A DNA stretch of 64,000 nucleotides, taken from an uncultured Parabacteroides sp. (GTDB lineage Bacteria > Bacteroidota > Bacteroidia > Bacteroidales > Tannerellaceae). Each line of letters opens with the position of its first letter. Position 1 is the first letter of the stretch. The notes beneath the pieces were generated by a model. That model had not been told where the DNA came from, searched no databases, and saw nothing but the letters and a program-made list of their open reading frames with translations. The position numbers were made by a program, and so were the translations under genes. This document shows, piece after piece, positions 33,702 to 42,203 of this stretch. The DNA is taken from contig NZ_CAJJWO010000012.1 of assembly GCF_905196875.1 (NCBI RefSeq), positions 1 to 64,000 of the forward strand. Reading direction: 5' to 3'.

Positions 33702-33864
33702 ACAAGAAGTAAGAGAATTTGAAGAGAATATAGTTAAAGGTGCCAATATAGCTTTTCAACGCTTAGTTAACCAGAAAAAGAAAGAAGACGGCGAATTAGT
33801 CTTCTCTCGCAACGGATATATTTTCCGCGTAAAGGCAGCTGACCTGGAAAAGGGTATGTTTTAA
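33694..33864 (+). CDS. 56-residue partner protein of the zeta-like kinase
   Basis: The start is the ATG at 33694, giving MSEQEVREFEENIVKGANIA and a C-terminus ending RVKAADLEKGMF. The chain has an acidic helical N-terminal half and a charged C-terminal half with a short beta-like segment (ELVFSRNGYIFRV). It overlaps the kinase stop by 8 bp, which indicates translational coupling, and a terminator lies 20 bp after it. Size, coupling and position suggest an antitoxin or adaptor, though zeta toxins usually have a 90-residue epsilon antitoxin. I do not recognise the family. Confidence 0.7.
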   Translation: MSEQEVREFEENIVKGANIAFQRLVNQKKKEDGELVFSRNGYIFRVKAADLEKGMF

Positions 33865-33884
33865 TTATATCAGATATAAAAAAA

Positions 33885-33916
33885 GCGAGTGATCTTTCGA
33901 TCATTCGCTTTTTTTT
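33885..33916. terminator. Bidirectional terminator after the zeta-like pair
   Basis: GCGAGTGATC and GATCATTCGC form a 10-bp stem with one wobble and a 4-nt loop. A-runs on the left and T-runs on the right make it usable for both this operon and the convergent barrel gene. Confidence 0.9.
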
Positions 33917-33948
33917 ATACTCAACCTTTACCTGACAACAAAGCTTTA

Positions 33949-36270
33949 TCACTTCCGGCTGTCCAGAATACCGGATTCGTTATCTGCATTATTGACTTTC
34001 CTATAGGTTGATTTATATTTACGCCCGAAGTCTATATGATAAGAGAAGGTCAGACGGAAAGCGGGATAAATATCTCCGAACTGCTTATCCGACACATAAG
34101 GAGTAAGTGCCGAATAGTTTTTCGTCTGATACAAAGCTGTTTTACCAGAGAACGGAATAGATGCCGAAGCTCCCAGTTTCACCTTTCCCAACCGATAACC
34201 GACACTCAACATATTGAAACGATCCGCCTGCGAACTGCTTTCTCCTGAAAAACTAAATGCCCTTTTATAAATAAGCAGACCGAAACTAAACTTCTTCACA
34301 TCACTGTTCAGCGAAAAAACATAATAGCCGTCCGTATAAGTATGGGAATAATCATTTCCGTGGGAAATATAATGATTGACACCTCCCGAAAGGTTCATCG
34401 ACAGATAATCACCGAATGGAGAATAATTCAGATAGGCCTCTGCGGATAACCGTTGAAAACTTCGTTGGTTATCGTAAGTCTGGATAAACAAATGGCGGGA
34501 AGCATCATAACGAGTTTCTTCCATCACCATATCGGGCATATACTGATGGGACAAATACAAACCAGTCTTCACCTTCGCAGTGTTCACGGAGAAATTCAAC
34601 GAATTGAAATGAGAAAAATAAGGCGTCAACTCCGGATTACCTTTTCGTATTTGCAGGGAATCGATCCATTGCTCCACATCGCTCAACTGGGATAAAGACG
34701 GATTCTGATTGCGGAACTGGTAATCATAGCGAAGGCTTAATTTCTGACTTATATTATAGGTAAGGCTCACCCGGGGACGAAAATACCAACGGTCGTACGA
34801 ACTGACATCTTCCTGTGAAAGATAATTCCTCGAAACGCCTACTCCTACATTATATACCAGTTTCTTCCATTTTCCTACATATTGTGCATATAAATACGAC
34901 TCGGCATCCACCATATGCGTTTTATAATCACCCGAACCGGCATAGACATTATCCGTATAGGCCTGTGTATGTTTCAACCCGCCGGTTATTCTACCCGAAG
35001 ACAGCTCCTTCTCATAAATACCTTCACCGATCACGGAATAACGTTTACCGTTTATATGTGTATTAATATCGGTCAGAAGAGCTTCTTCCTGCTTCTCGAT
35101 ATAACTATGATCTTCGGAAGTCTTTGAATATGTCCCAACCACATTCAATACCAGCGACTGTTTATTAGGAAGCTTACGGAAATAATAGACATCCAACGAC
35201 GGACGGGTAGTCAACCGGTTATTATCGTCTTTCAACTCACTTACTTCCGGTGTCATATTATTAGACAGCAAACTGCGACTATAATAATGGGGATAGTCGT
35301 AACGCAACATATTCAGACGGGCATTCAGGAAATAATCGTCTCCCTTCGTATAATTGTAATTGGCAGTCGTAACCCAGTAGTTCTCATAATCTTTTCCCGG
35401 TATTCCTTTCTGCTCACGCTGAAACGTATGATCGGGATAATAGAATGTTTCCGTGCGGTCTGTCCAGGACTCTTTGTAGCGGTGGCCATTCACAAAACTG
35501 GATAAAGAAAATTCCGATCTGCCGTGGTTATATTTTCCATAGATATAATCTCCCATCCAGAACGTATTCAACTGATGGTTCAGATCGACTCCGAAATTAC
35601 CTCCGGAAGTTCTTTTGACAGTGATATAATCCAGTACGACATCTACTCCGTCACCGTAACGCAAACCCGGATTATCATGATATTCGACCCGCTTGACATC
35701 AGCCGGAGAAAGAGCTGTCACTTCCAGTGACGAGGCTTCTACCCCATTGATACGCAGTTGGACCTTTCCACTTGCCATCCCGATCGACTTCGTATTCGGG
35801 TCGACCATGATACGGGGTAACGCCAAACGGCGGGTCAGTTCAAGACCATCGTTCGATTTCTCAACTTGTTCCTTTGACGGAAACAATAACTGACGGTCCA
35901 ACTGCCTGACCATAGAAGAGGCTTCGACTGAAACTTCCCCTAGTTCGACCGACTCCGGTTCCAACCAGATATCTTTCAAATTAATGGAAGAAGTCAAACC
36001 TTTCAACACTACCATCGAGGGTTTATACCCGACGAAAGTGATACTTAAGCGGTAATCGCCCGGAGCGATCCGTTGCAACTCGAAATGACCTTTACGATCG
36101 GTCACCAGACCTCCGATCAGAGTCGAGTCCATCCTCAGTAAAGAGACATTTGCCGAGACGACAGCCTGCTCGTTTTCCGTGTCTTTCACTGTTCCCTTTA
36201 CTGTGATTTCCTGTGCTTTCATCATCACAGAAAACAATCCTAACATACACAGCATACATAGTCTTTTCAT
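33949..36270 (-). CDS. Outer-membrane beta-barrel protein with carboxypeptidase-like N-terminal domain
   Basis: A 773-residue protein: signal peptide MKRLCMLCMLGLFSVMMKAQ, then a carboxypeptidase-regulatory-like domain (VKGTVKDTENEQAVVSANVSLL, about 24-110), a plug-like region (RQLDRQLLFPSKEQVEKSND and VQLRINGVEASSLEVTALSPADVKRVEYHDNPGLRYGDG), and an OMP_b-brl_3 type barrel (about 220-745). The final barrel residues are followed by a charged tail. This group lacks the TonB box details of SusC and is usually called an outer-membrane beta-barrel protein; the ligand is unknown. It is a single gene between two terminators or gaps, downstream of the LuxR gene in the same direction but 162 bp away. 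Confidence 0.88.
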   Translation of the reverse strand: MKRLCMLCMLGLFSVMMKAQEITVKGTVKDTENEQAVVSANVSLLRMDSTLIGGLVTDRKGHFELQRIAPGDYRLSITFVGYKPSMVVLKGLTSSINLKDIWLEPESVELGEVSVEASSMVRQLDRQLLFPSKEQVEKSNDGLELTRRLALPRIMVDPNTKSIGMASGKVQLRINGVEASSLEVTALSPADVKRVEYHDNPGLRYGDGVDVVLDYITVKRTSGGNFGVDLNHQLNTFWMGDYIYGKYNHGRSEFSLSSFVNGHRYKESWTDRTETFYYPDHTFQREQKGIPGKDYENYWVTTANYNYTKGDDYFLNARLNMLRYDYPHYYSRSLLSNNMTPEVSELKDDNNRLTTRPSLDVYYFRKLPNKQSLVLNVVGTYSKTSEDHSYIEKQEEALLTDINTHINGKRYSVIGEGIYEKELSSGRITGGLKHTQAYTDNVYAGSGDYKTHMVDAESYLYAQYVGKWKKLVYNVGVGVSRNYLSQEDVSSYDRWYFRPRVSLTYNISQKLSLRYDYQFRNQNPSLSQLSDVEQWIDSLQIRKGNPELTPYFSHFNSLNFSVNTAKVKTGLYLSHQYMPDMVMEETRYDASRHLFIQTYDNQRSFQRLSAEAYLNYSPFGDYLSMNLSGGVNHYISHGNDYSHTYTDGYYVFSLNSDVKKFSFGLLIYKRAFSFSGESSSQADRFNMLSVGYRLGKVKLGASASIPFSGKTALYQTKNYSALTPYVSDKQFGDIYPAFRLTFSYHIDFGRKYKSTYRKVNNADNESGILDSRK

Positions 36271-36432
36271 ATAAATCTGTTTTAAATTACATGAGTAAAA
36301 TTACATTGAATCCAGTAGGATATCGATTTATATGAGAGACTAATTAAAGTGCAGCCCATTTTACACGCACCTCATTTACAAGGTGTTGCAACTGGCTTTC
36401 TTCCTAAAAGTTTATATCTGGTATTTTTGCCT

Positions 36433-38115
36433 TTATATGGCTTCAGAAAGTAGTCCGGAGGAAGAGGAAACCTCTCCGCTATATTCTATAAAAGAAACAA
36501 TATCGTCTTTTTCATTTATTCCTAATGCATGCCGGATATTCGTTTTACGCTGATAGATCGTACGGACACTTTGCTGGGTAACTACACTTATCTCCTTAGT
36601 GGAGAAACCGGCCCGCAGCAAGCAACAAAGCTGAAGTTCTTTTTCAGATAAACGTCCACTGGCAAATCCCAGCAAGCGGGTATGGAAATTATCGTAGACA
36701 GCATCAATAATCGGATACAGGTCTTCCCATATCAGCAAGGCATCGGTTTGGGTTTCGTTATTGGCAATGTTGGCCATTTGCTGGAGAAGTTCCTTGTTTT
36801 GTTCAGTCGGAGTGGTAGCCACAAGTCGGATAATACCTAACTGCTGAAGCAACACTTTACGGAAGAAATGACTATCCGGTAAGGGAGATGAATCGTCGGT
36901 ACCAATCCTGACCGGCGTCACTTCACGCAGTAATTGCTGTAAGGTGTCCAGCTTTTCTTCTGTTGCCAATAGCTTTTCACGTTTGTTACGAATATAAAAG
37001 AAGGTAACGCTTCCCAGTACAGTAAAGATAAAGAGCAGAGCGAAAAGAACAGTCAATGTTTGTTGCCGCTTCACTTCCAATCGTTGGTTATCTATCAACA
37101 ATTTATTTTGCATCCGGACCCGCTCCTTTTCATCCTTCACCAGACTCATAGCAGCCACGGAAGTCGAATCTACAAATTGCGCTAATTCACTCACATCGAA
37201 AGGAGCCCCATTCTGCGTCCGCCAATAGGCACGTTGTGCCTTTGTCAATACATTCCGGGTTATATACCAGGGATTCGGGTCGATCATCAACCCGTTTTCC
37301 ATAAGTGAAAGGTAATACTCGACAGAGTCTTTCTGTCCCAAACTTTGCCAAAGACCTAAAGCCGTAGCGGCAAACGGTTTGTCCGGATATCTTTCGACTA
37401 ATAAATGATATTTCTCCAAAGCTTTCTGAGGATGGGTATGAGACAAAGCATCAACATAATTACGCAAGTAATGTTCGGCTAAAGGATCTTTCATCTGCCA
37501 GGCCAGATCTGCCGCCTCAGACATATAATATAAAGAAGAATCTTCACATCCCATCCGTCCATAATTAAGTCCTAAAACATACCATGCATCTGCCCGCTCA
37601 TCCGGGGCAATCGCTATTAATCTACGGCAAGCATCGATGACCTCCTCATATCTTCTTTCTTTATAAAAGAAATCTGCTTGCATACCATAAGCACGTGCCA
37701 GATGTATCGTGTCGCCACTTCGCTCTGCTTCGGCTACGGCATCCTGCAGGAATGATTCTTTCAACTGTTTATCGTTCGCTTGCCAATAGGCAAAGCGACA
37801 AGCATAAAACAACAGGTCGAAACGGTTATGATCCTTATAATATTGAACGGAATAAGCGATCAATGAGTCGTTGACGGTACTGCGCCGCTCTTGCAGATGG
37901 CTTAAGGTGAGCAAATACCAGTAATCGGCTTTGTCGCTATCCGTTAAAGAAGCCGGTATGATCTTGTTTTCCAGCAACCAGGCAGCGCTGTCGGGCTGTA
38001 CATATACCAATTCGAAAGCTTCGTCGATCACCTGACGGTTCGACGACTTATTACAAGCGACCAGCAACAAGTTAGCTGCCAGGAAGATATATATAAATAG
38101 TTGCGTGGTTTTCAT
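36433..38115 (-). CDS. Membrane-anchored TPR sensor with LuxR-type DNA-binding domain
   Basis: About 560 residues; the ATG at 38115 (or 38121) starts MKTTQLFIYIFLAANLLLVA followed by CNKSS, a lipoprotein-like signal. Residues about 30-330 contain TPR-type helices. One membrane helix follows near 350-370 (LFALLFIFTVLGSVTFFYI), a coiled segment (KREKLLATEEKLDTLQQLLREV), and a C-terminal LuxR helix-turn-helix (LSEKELQLCCLLRAGFSTKEISVVTQQSVRTIYQRKTNI). The layout implies a periplasmic TPR sensor and a cytoplasmic DNA-binding domain in one protein. It starts 28 bp after the DPP11 stop, so a shared transcript is likely. Regulatory target unknown. Confidence 0.88.
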   Translation of the reverse strand: MKTTQLFIYIFLAANLLLVACNKSSNRQVIDEAFELVYVQPDSAAWLLENKIIPASLTDSDKADYWYLLTLSHLQERRSTVNDSLIAYSVQYYKDHNRFDLLFYACRFAYWQANDKQLKESFLQDAVAEAERSGDTIHLARAYGMQADFFYKERRYEEVIDACRRLIAIAPDERADAWYVLGLNYGRMGCEDSSLYYMSEAADLAWQMKDPLAEHYLRNYVDALSHTHPQKALEKYHLLVERYPDKPFAATALGLWQSLGQKDSVEYYLSLMENGLMIDPNPWYITRNVLTKAQRAYWRTQNGAPFDVSELAQFVDSTSVAAMSLVKDEKERVRMQNKLLIDNQRLEVKRQQTLTVLFALLFIFTVLGSVTFFYIRNKREKLLATEEKLDTLQQLLREVTPVRIGTDDSSPLPDSHFFRKVLLQQLGIIRLVATTPTEQNKELLQQMANIANNETQTDALLIWEDLYPIIDAVYDNFHTRLLGFASGRLSEKELQLCCLLRAGFSTKEISVVTQQSVRTIYQRKTNIRHALGINEKDDIVSFIEYSGEVSSSSGLLSEAI

Positions 38116-38143
38116 GATCATACCGGTTTCTTCTTTATCTTTA

Positions 38144-40303
38144 TTATTCTACCAGATCCATTTCCTCCAACAGGTAGCCGGCACCGGCATATTTATCGAT
38201 CAGGAACAGGACGTAGCGGATATCTACGATAATACTGCGCTGGTAATCCGGCAGGTATTGTATATCACCACCTACACCTTCCCAGTTACGGTCGAAGTTG
38301 ATACCGATCAGTTCTCCGTTTGCATTCAATACAGGGCTACCCGAGTTTCCTCCGGTACTATGCGTCGTCGCACTGAAAGCGACAGGCATTTTACCATTCG
38401 GCATACCGTAGCGGCCAAAATCTTTTGCGGCATACAATTCTTTCAGACGGGCAGGAACAACAAACTCCCAGTTGGTTGAGTCTTCTTTTTCCATCACACC
38501 GTCAAGCGTTGTCTGACAACTGTAATAATCGGCATCCCGCGGACTGTATCCTTTCACCTGGCCGTAAGTCAGACGCAGCGAGAAATTGGCATCGGGGAAA
38601 TTGGCTTTATCCTGATACATAGCCAATAGCCCTTTTACATACATCCGGTGAGCGATGGCATAACCGGCATCAAAATCCGCCAGAGCAGCATTCAGGTCAG
38701 ACTTTTCTTCCTGCACTGATTTAGCAAACAGGATCATCGGGTCTTCTTCCAGTGCTTTCACGGAAGGGCGCGTTTTAAACTTATCGAAGTTTTCTTCACT
38801 ACCATAGATAGATTTGTCGAACAGATAATCCACAAAACGGTCTACATCTCCTTTGAACTTCTTGTCGATCAGGGCAAAGTAAGCCGGTTGCGACTTAGCC
38901 GGAACCAGCCTGCGATATTCCTTCAACATCACTTTGGCAATCTTCTTGTCCACTTCAGGTGCGTAATCCTTATCGGTAAAACGGTGGTAGGCCATTTCCA
39001 GCATACGCACCTGCTTCTGTTGTTCGCTGCGGTCTTTACCTTTCAGGGCTTCGCTGACAGCTTGAATATCCGAAGGTACTTTTGTGAATTCAATACCGCG
39101 CAGGATTGCTTCATCCAGCATCCAGCTACGGAAGCGAAGGTCTTTGCGATCGGAAACGATCTGTTCGATCGTCGATAAGGCTTCCGGGTAATCAGACTCG
39201 TCATTATCCTGCGACCAGGCAATCAGGCGATCCTGCTCTTCCTTCTTTACCTGCTCGAAGTTACGTTTTTTTATCGCCCAATTGCTACCGATAGCATTTT
39301 TGTAAGCATTAGTCGATCCGGCATATTTGCTGGCGTACTGGATACGTACGGAAGGATCTTTCAGCATCTCGTCCAGCATCACTTCCTGACGTAGGTTGCG
39401 GATATTGATACGGACTGCATTGTCGATATCACGACGTTCGGCAACCTCCCAGGAGGTATAATACTTGTTTGTACGTCCCGGGAATCCCATCATCATGGCG
39501 TAATCGTCTTCTTCCACTCCCTTTATAGAGATCTTGAACCAACGTTTCGGACGAAGGGGAACGTTGGTTTCGGCGTATTCTGCCGGGTTACCGTTGGCAT
39601 CGGCATAAACACGGAAGACAGAGAAGTCGCCCGTATGACGCGGCCACATCCAGTTGTCAGTATCCGCACCGAACTTACCGATAGAAGAAGGGGGAGCTCC
39701 GACCAGGCGGATATCCGAATAGATCTTCTTCGTGAACATATAATATACGTTACCGCCGTAAAAGGCTTTGATCTCCACCTCTGTTCCGGGGTTATCCTGC
39801 AGGAACTTTTCGCCGACGCGTGCTTTAGCCAGTCCGTTCAGGTATTTGGGAGAAAGAAAGTTCATACTGTTGGGATCGGTATCTTTCTCGAGTTCCGCTT
39901 TCACGTAGTCGGTGACATCTTCTATTTTGTCAATGAAGGTCACGGTCAGTCCCGGGTTGGGAAGTTCCTGGTCGCGGGTGGTTGCCCAAAAGCCGTCGGT
40001 CAGGTAATCGTGCTCCAGCGTACTGTGTTGCTGTATCTGCCCGTATCCGCAGTGATGGTTGGTCAATAACAAACCGTCCGGCGATACGATCTCGCCCGTA
40101 CAACCGCCGCCAAAGATCACGACAGCATCTTTCAGCGAAGCCGAGTCAGGACTGTAAATGTCGTAATCCTGCAGCTTTAATCCTAAAGCCTGCATCTCCG
40201 GAAACTTCTGCTGCTTGAGTAAGGGAAGCAACCACATTCCTTCATCCGCCACCGCCGGCAATGACAGAGCGGCAGCCAAAAGGGATAATAAGATTCTCTT
40301 CAT
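38144..40303 (-). CDS. dpp11: S46-family dipeptidyl-peptidase (DPP11 type)
   Basis: A 719-residue secreted serine peptidase with signal peptide MKRILLSLLAAALSLPAVA. Catalytic His is in LTNHHCGYG (residue 83 or 84), the Asp in TGDFSVFRVYAD (about 225), and the Ser in GGNSGSPV (about 650). Exactly 18 residues after the Ser, in FDRNWEG, is an Arg. In P. gingivalis the corresponding Arg673 of DPP11 sets specificity for Asp/Glu at P1, while DPP7 has Gly, so this copy should release acidic dipeptides. It acts in the periplasm to feed peptide catabolism. It is between the CYTH and LuxR genes, 24 and 28 bp apart. Confidence 0.93.
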   Translation of the reverse strand: MKRILLSLLAAALSLPAVADEGMWLLPLLKQQKFPEMQALGLKLQDYDIYSPDSASLKDAVVIFGGGCTGEIVSPDGLLLTNHHCGYGQIQQHSTLEHDYLTDGFWATTRDQELPNPGLTVTFIDKIEDVTDYVKAELEKDTDPNSMNFLSPKYLNGLAKARVGEKFLQDNPGTEVEIKAFYGGNVYYMFTKKIYSDIRLVGAPPSSIGKFGADTDNWMWPRHTGDFSVFRVYADANGNPAEYAETNVPLRPKRWFKISIKGVEEDDYAMMMGFPGRTNKYYTSWEVAERRDIDNAVRINIRNLRQEVMLDEMLKDPSVRIQYASKYAGSTNAYKNAIGSNWAIKKRNFEQVKKEEQDRLIAWSQDNDESDYPEALSTIEQIVSDRKDLRFRSWMLDEAILRGIEFTKVPSDIQAVSEALKGKDRSEQQKQVRMLEMAYHRFTDKDYAPEVDKKIAKVMLKEYRRLVPAKSQPAYFALIDKKFKGDVDRFVDYLFDKSIYGSEENFDKFKTRPSVKALEEDPMILFAKSVQEEKSDLNAALADFDAGYAIAHRMYVKGLLAMYQDKANFPDANFSLRLTYGQVKGYSPRDADYYSCQTTLDGVMEKEDSTNWEFVVPARLKELYAAKDFGRYGMPNGKMPVAFSATTHSTGGNSGSPVLNANGELIGINFDRNWEGVGGDIQYLPDYQRSIIVDIRYVLFLIDKYAGAGYLLEEMDLVE

Positions 40304-40327
40304 AGTGTTTTATCGTTTAAATTAGTA

Positions 40328-40804
40328 TTATTTCTTTGCCCAGCCTGTATAGGGTTGTTTGGTAAGCATCGAGTTGTAATATCTCCTGTCACCGCTTACC
40401 TCCTCTCCTATCCAGTCCGGTTTTTCAAAAGGCTCGTCTTCGGAAGACAGTTCTATTTCAGCCATGACCAGGCCTTCGTTAGCTCCGTGAAAGACATCGA
40501 CTTCCCAGATATGCTCCCCTGCACGAACAAGGTGGCGCACTTTATCGATAGCTCCCGGTTCGCAAAGCCTCAGCAATTGTTCGGCATCCGCAAGCGGTAT
40601 TTCCTGCTCGAACTCGTAACGGCTCAGGCCTTTGTCATCCGAAGGGCCTTTGATAGTGAGGAAACCTTTCTCTCCACGGATGCGGACACGTACCGTGCGG
40701 CCGGGCTCGGAACAGATATATCCCTGCACAATGCGCTGGGAACTGTAAACATCTGCAGTGAAGTCGCCTTCGACAATGAACTTTCTTTCTATCTCGGTTG
40801 CCAT
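40328..40804 (-). CDS. CYTH-domain protein (triphosphate tunnel metalloenzyme)
   Basis: A 158-residue protein with the hallmark EIERKF near the N-terminus (residues 4-9) and the charged strand pattern of the tunnel (GRTVRVRIRGEKGFLTIKGP, YEFEQEIPLADAEQLL, WEVDVFHGANEGLVMAEIELSSEDEPFEKPDWIGEEVSGDRRYYN). CYTH enzymes bind triphosphates with divalent metals and act as polyphosphatases, adenylate cyclases or thiamine triphosphatases; this one's substrate is unknown. It is the first gene of a minus-strand cluster with DPP11 and the LuxR sensor, and its upstream region holds the 21-bp-period palindrome array. Confidence 0.9.
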   Translation of the reverse strand: MATEIERKFIVEGDFTADVYSSQRIVQGYICSEPGRTVRVRIRGEKGFLTIKGPSDDKGLSRYEFEQEIPLADAEQLLRLCEPGAIDKVRHLVRAGEHIWEVDVFHGANEGLVMAEIELSSEDEPFEKPDWIGEEVSGDRRYYNSMLTKQPYTGWAKK

Positions 40805-40856
40805 ATCTTTTTATTTTCTCCGGTTGTCAGCCGTATTCGGACTACTTGTATTTAGT

Positions 40857-40980
40857 TTTACCTTTGCAGGAAAGTTGTTGCCGACGCTGTCGGCTATATT
40901 GTCGACAGTGTCGTTTATTTAGCCGACAGTGTCGACAAAGCTTTCGACACTGTCGGCAACAGATTTTCTGCAAAGGTAAA
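40857..40980. repeat. Foldback element with a 21-bp-period palindrome array upstream of the CYTH gene
   Basis: Outer arms 40857-40885 and 40952-40980 are 29-bp inverted repeats with 26 matches. Four 11-bp palindromes (CGACNNTGTCG type) start at 40882, 40903, 40924 and 40945, exactly 21 bp apart. The first reads CGACGCTGTCG, the next two CGACAGTGTCG and the last CGACACTGTCG. Each outer arm also carries TACCTTTG, a -7 promoter box, pointing inward. Confidence 0.9.
40971..40978 (-). promoter_or_regulatory. -7 promoter box of the CYTH/DPP11/LuxR cluster
   Basis: TACCTTTG on the minus strand in the right arm of the foldback element, 167 bp upstream of the CYTH ATG. Transcripts from here would carry all four palindromes in their leader. 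A mirror copy sits in the left arm at 40859-40866 on the plus strand. Confidence 0.5.
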
Positions 40981-41024
40981 TAGCATTCATCCGGCACTTA
41001 ATTGTTATTAATCAGGAGATATCT

Positions 41025-42095
41025 TTACTTGATCGTTACCATAGTTGCGCCGAATCCGTACTCGCGGAAAGATGCATCCTGATAATAGTGTTGTTTGTAT
41101 CTCGTTTTCAACTCTTTCTCGATAGCCTTACGAAGTACTCCGTCGCCTTTACCATGGATAAAGACAATCTTCTGTCCTTTATGGTTTGCGTACTTACCGA
41201 GAATTTCATGGAACTTATCCAGCTGATACGTCAACATGTCCGCGTTACTCAATCCGTTTGTATTATCCAACAGTTCAGTTATATGCAGGTCGACTTCCAG
41301 AATGGCACCGTCAGACTTCTTCTTTACGATCGGCTGCGGGGCATGACGATCTTCACGGGCTTTCTGATACATGGCCTCTTTCAGCTCTGTAGCAGAGATA
41401 AGCAGTTCCTTTTCCGGAACGTCGTTACGCACGATAGAATAAACCATAGCGTCTTCTTCAAAGAAATCATTTTCCATAAAGCAATGTTGCTTATAGAACT
41501 TGACCGTATCGAGATGCAATTCAACCGAGATGGAATTTTTCAGCGAGTAAGGTTTATCTTTCTTGAAAGCGATCAGCTGCACACATACGCGTTCGAGGTC
41601 ATTCAACTCTTCTTTGCCGAATTCTTCTATAAATATCTTTGTGTTCGGTTCTACCAGACCGTTGTAACGGCTTATCCAACTATTATTATGACGATTCATA
41701 TAATTGAAGAACAGGTAGTAGTTGCTATCATTTATGAAATAAGCTTCATAGCCGCTATCCTGTATAACTTTCGATGGTTCAACCGGCAAATAAGCCAGAT
41801 GGATGTTCAGGCGTTCGCCTTCGGGTGTTTCTTCCACCTTCACCTCTTCCTCTTTGGGCTGGGGTTTCGGCATCGGTTGCTGAACCTGGGGCTGAGGCTG
41901 CACACGCGGACGGTTAGAACTATGCACCTGCATCTCGTTATCACCGCCGACAACAACACATTCCCGGATCAGGGCCGGAACTTCAAAGCCGTCTTCGTCT
42001 TCCACCAATACCTGATCTTTCCCTTTAAAACTACGTACAATGCCGCCCCCTGTCGTATTCAGGAAACGCACCTTATCACCAACCTTTATATTCAT
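41025..42095 (-). CDS. DUF2027/Smr-domain protein
   Basis: The start is the ATG at 42095 (MNIKVGDKVRFLNTTGGGIV), giving 356 residues; the longer frame upstream overlaps its promoter. N-terminal residues form a small SH3-like part followed by a proline/glutamine linker (RVQPQPQVQQPMPKPQPKEE) and a DUF2027 region (PVEPSKVIQDSGYEAYFIND). The C-terminal Smr domain (LEVDLHITELLDN, KIVFIHGKGDGVLRKAIEKEL) has the HGKG motif of Smr nucleases. Related MutS2 proteins act on DNA or ribosome-stalled mRNA, but this one has no ATPase core. The downstream gap contains the palindrome array. It is divergent from queA. Confidence 0.88.
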   Translation of the reverse strand: MNIKVGDKVRFLNTTGGGIVRSFKGKDQVLVEDEDGFEVPALIRECVVVGGDNEMQVHSSNRPRVQPQPQVQQPMPKPQPKEEEVKVEETPEGERLNIHLAYLPVEPSKVIQDSGYEAYFINDSNYYLFFNYMNRHNNSWISRYNGLVEPNTKIFIEEFGKEELNDLERVCVQLIAFKKDKPYSLKNSISVELHLDTVKFYKQHCFMENDFFEEDAMVYSIVRNDVPEKELLISATELKEAMYQKAREDRHAPQPIVKKKSDGAILEVDLHITELLDNTNGLSNADMLTYQLDKFHEILGKYANHKGQKIVFIHGKGDGVLRKAIEKELKTRYKQHYYQDASFREYGFGATMVTIK

Positions 42096-42122
42096 ACTTA
42101 TTTTATCTTTATATTCGTGTCG

Positions 42123-42130
42123 ACAAAGAT
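42123..42130 (-). promoter_or_regulatory. -7 promoter box of the Smr-domain gene
   Basis: TATCTTTG on the minus strand, 28 bp upstream of the ATG at 42095. Confidence 0.55.
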
Positions 42131-42162
42131 ACTTCATTATACCATAATATCATACAAATTTG

Positions 42163-42170
42163 TACTTTTG
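42163..42170 (+). promoter_or_regulatory. -7 promoter box of queA
   Basis: TACTTTTG, 33 bp before the ATG at 42204. Together with the minus-strand box at 42123-42130 it makes a compact divergent promoter pair. Confidence 0.55.
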
Positions 42171-42203
42171 CAGCCGGGTTCGGTAAGATCGTACCCCGTA
42201 ATA

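Noticed and set aside
40857..40980. Regular palindrome array considered as a CRISPR array
   Set aside because: Repeat units are only 11 bp with 10-bp spacers, the repeats alternate in symmetry and no cas genes are present.
40857..40980. Foldback element considered as a MITE
   Set aside because: The inverted arms fit, but I cannot find a convincing target-site duplication (only a TAG on both sides, offset by one base) and there is no other copy in the window.
41088..42203. Long N-terminal extension of the QueA reading frame (780 residues from 41088)
   Set aside because: The extension is antisense to the Smr-domain gene and has no family similarity. A divergent promoter pair lies at 42123-42170, so QueA starts at 42204.
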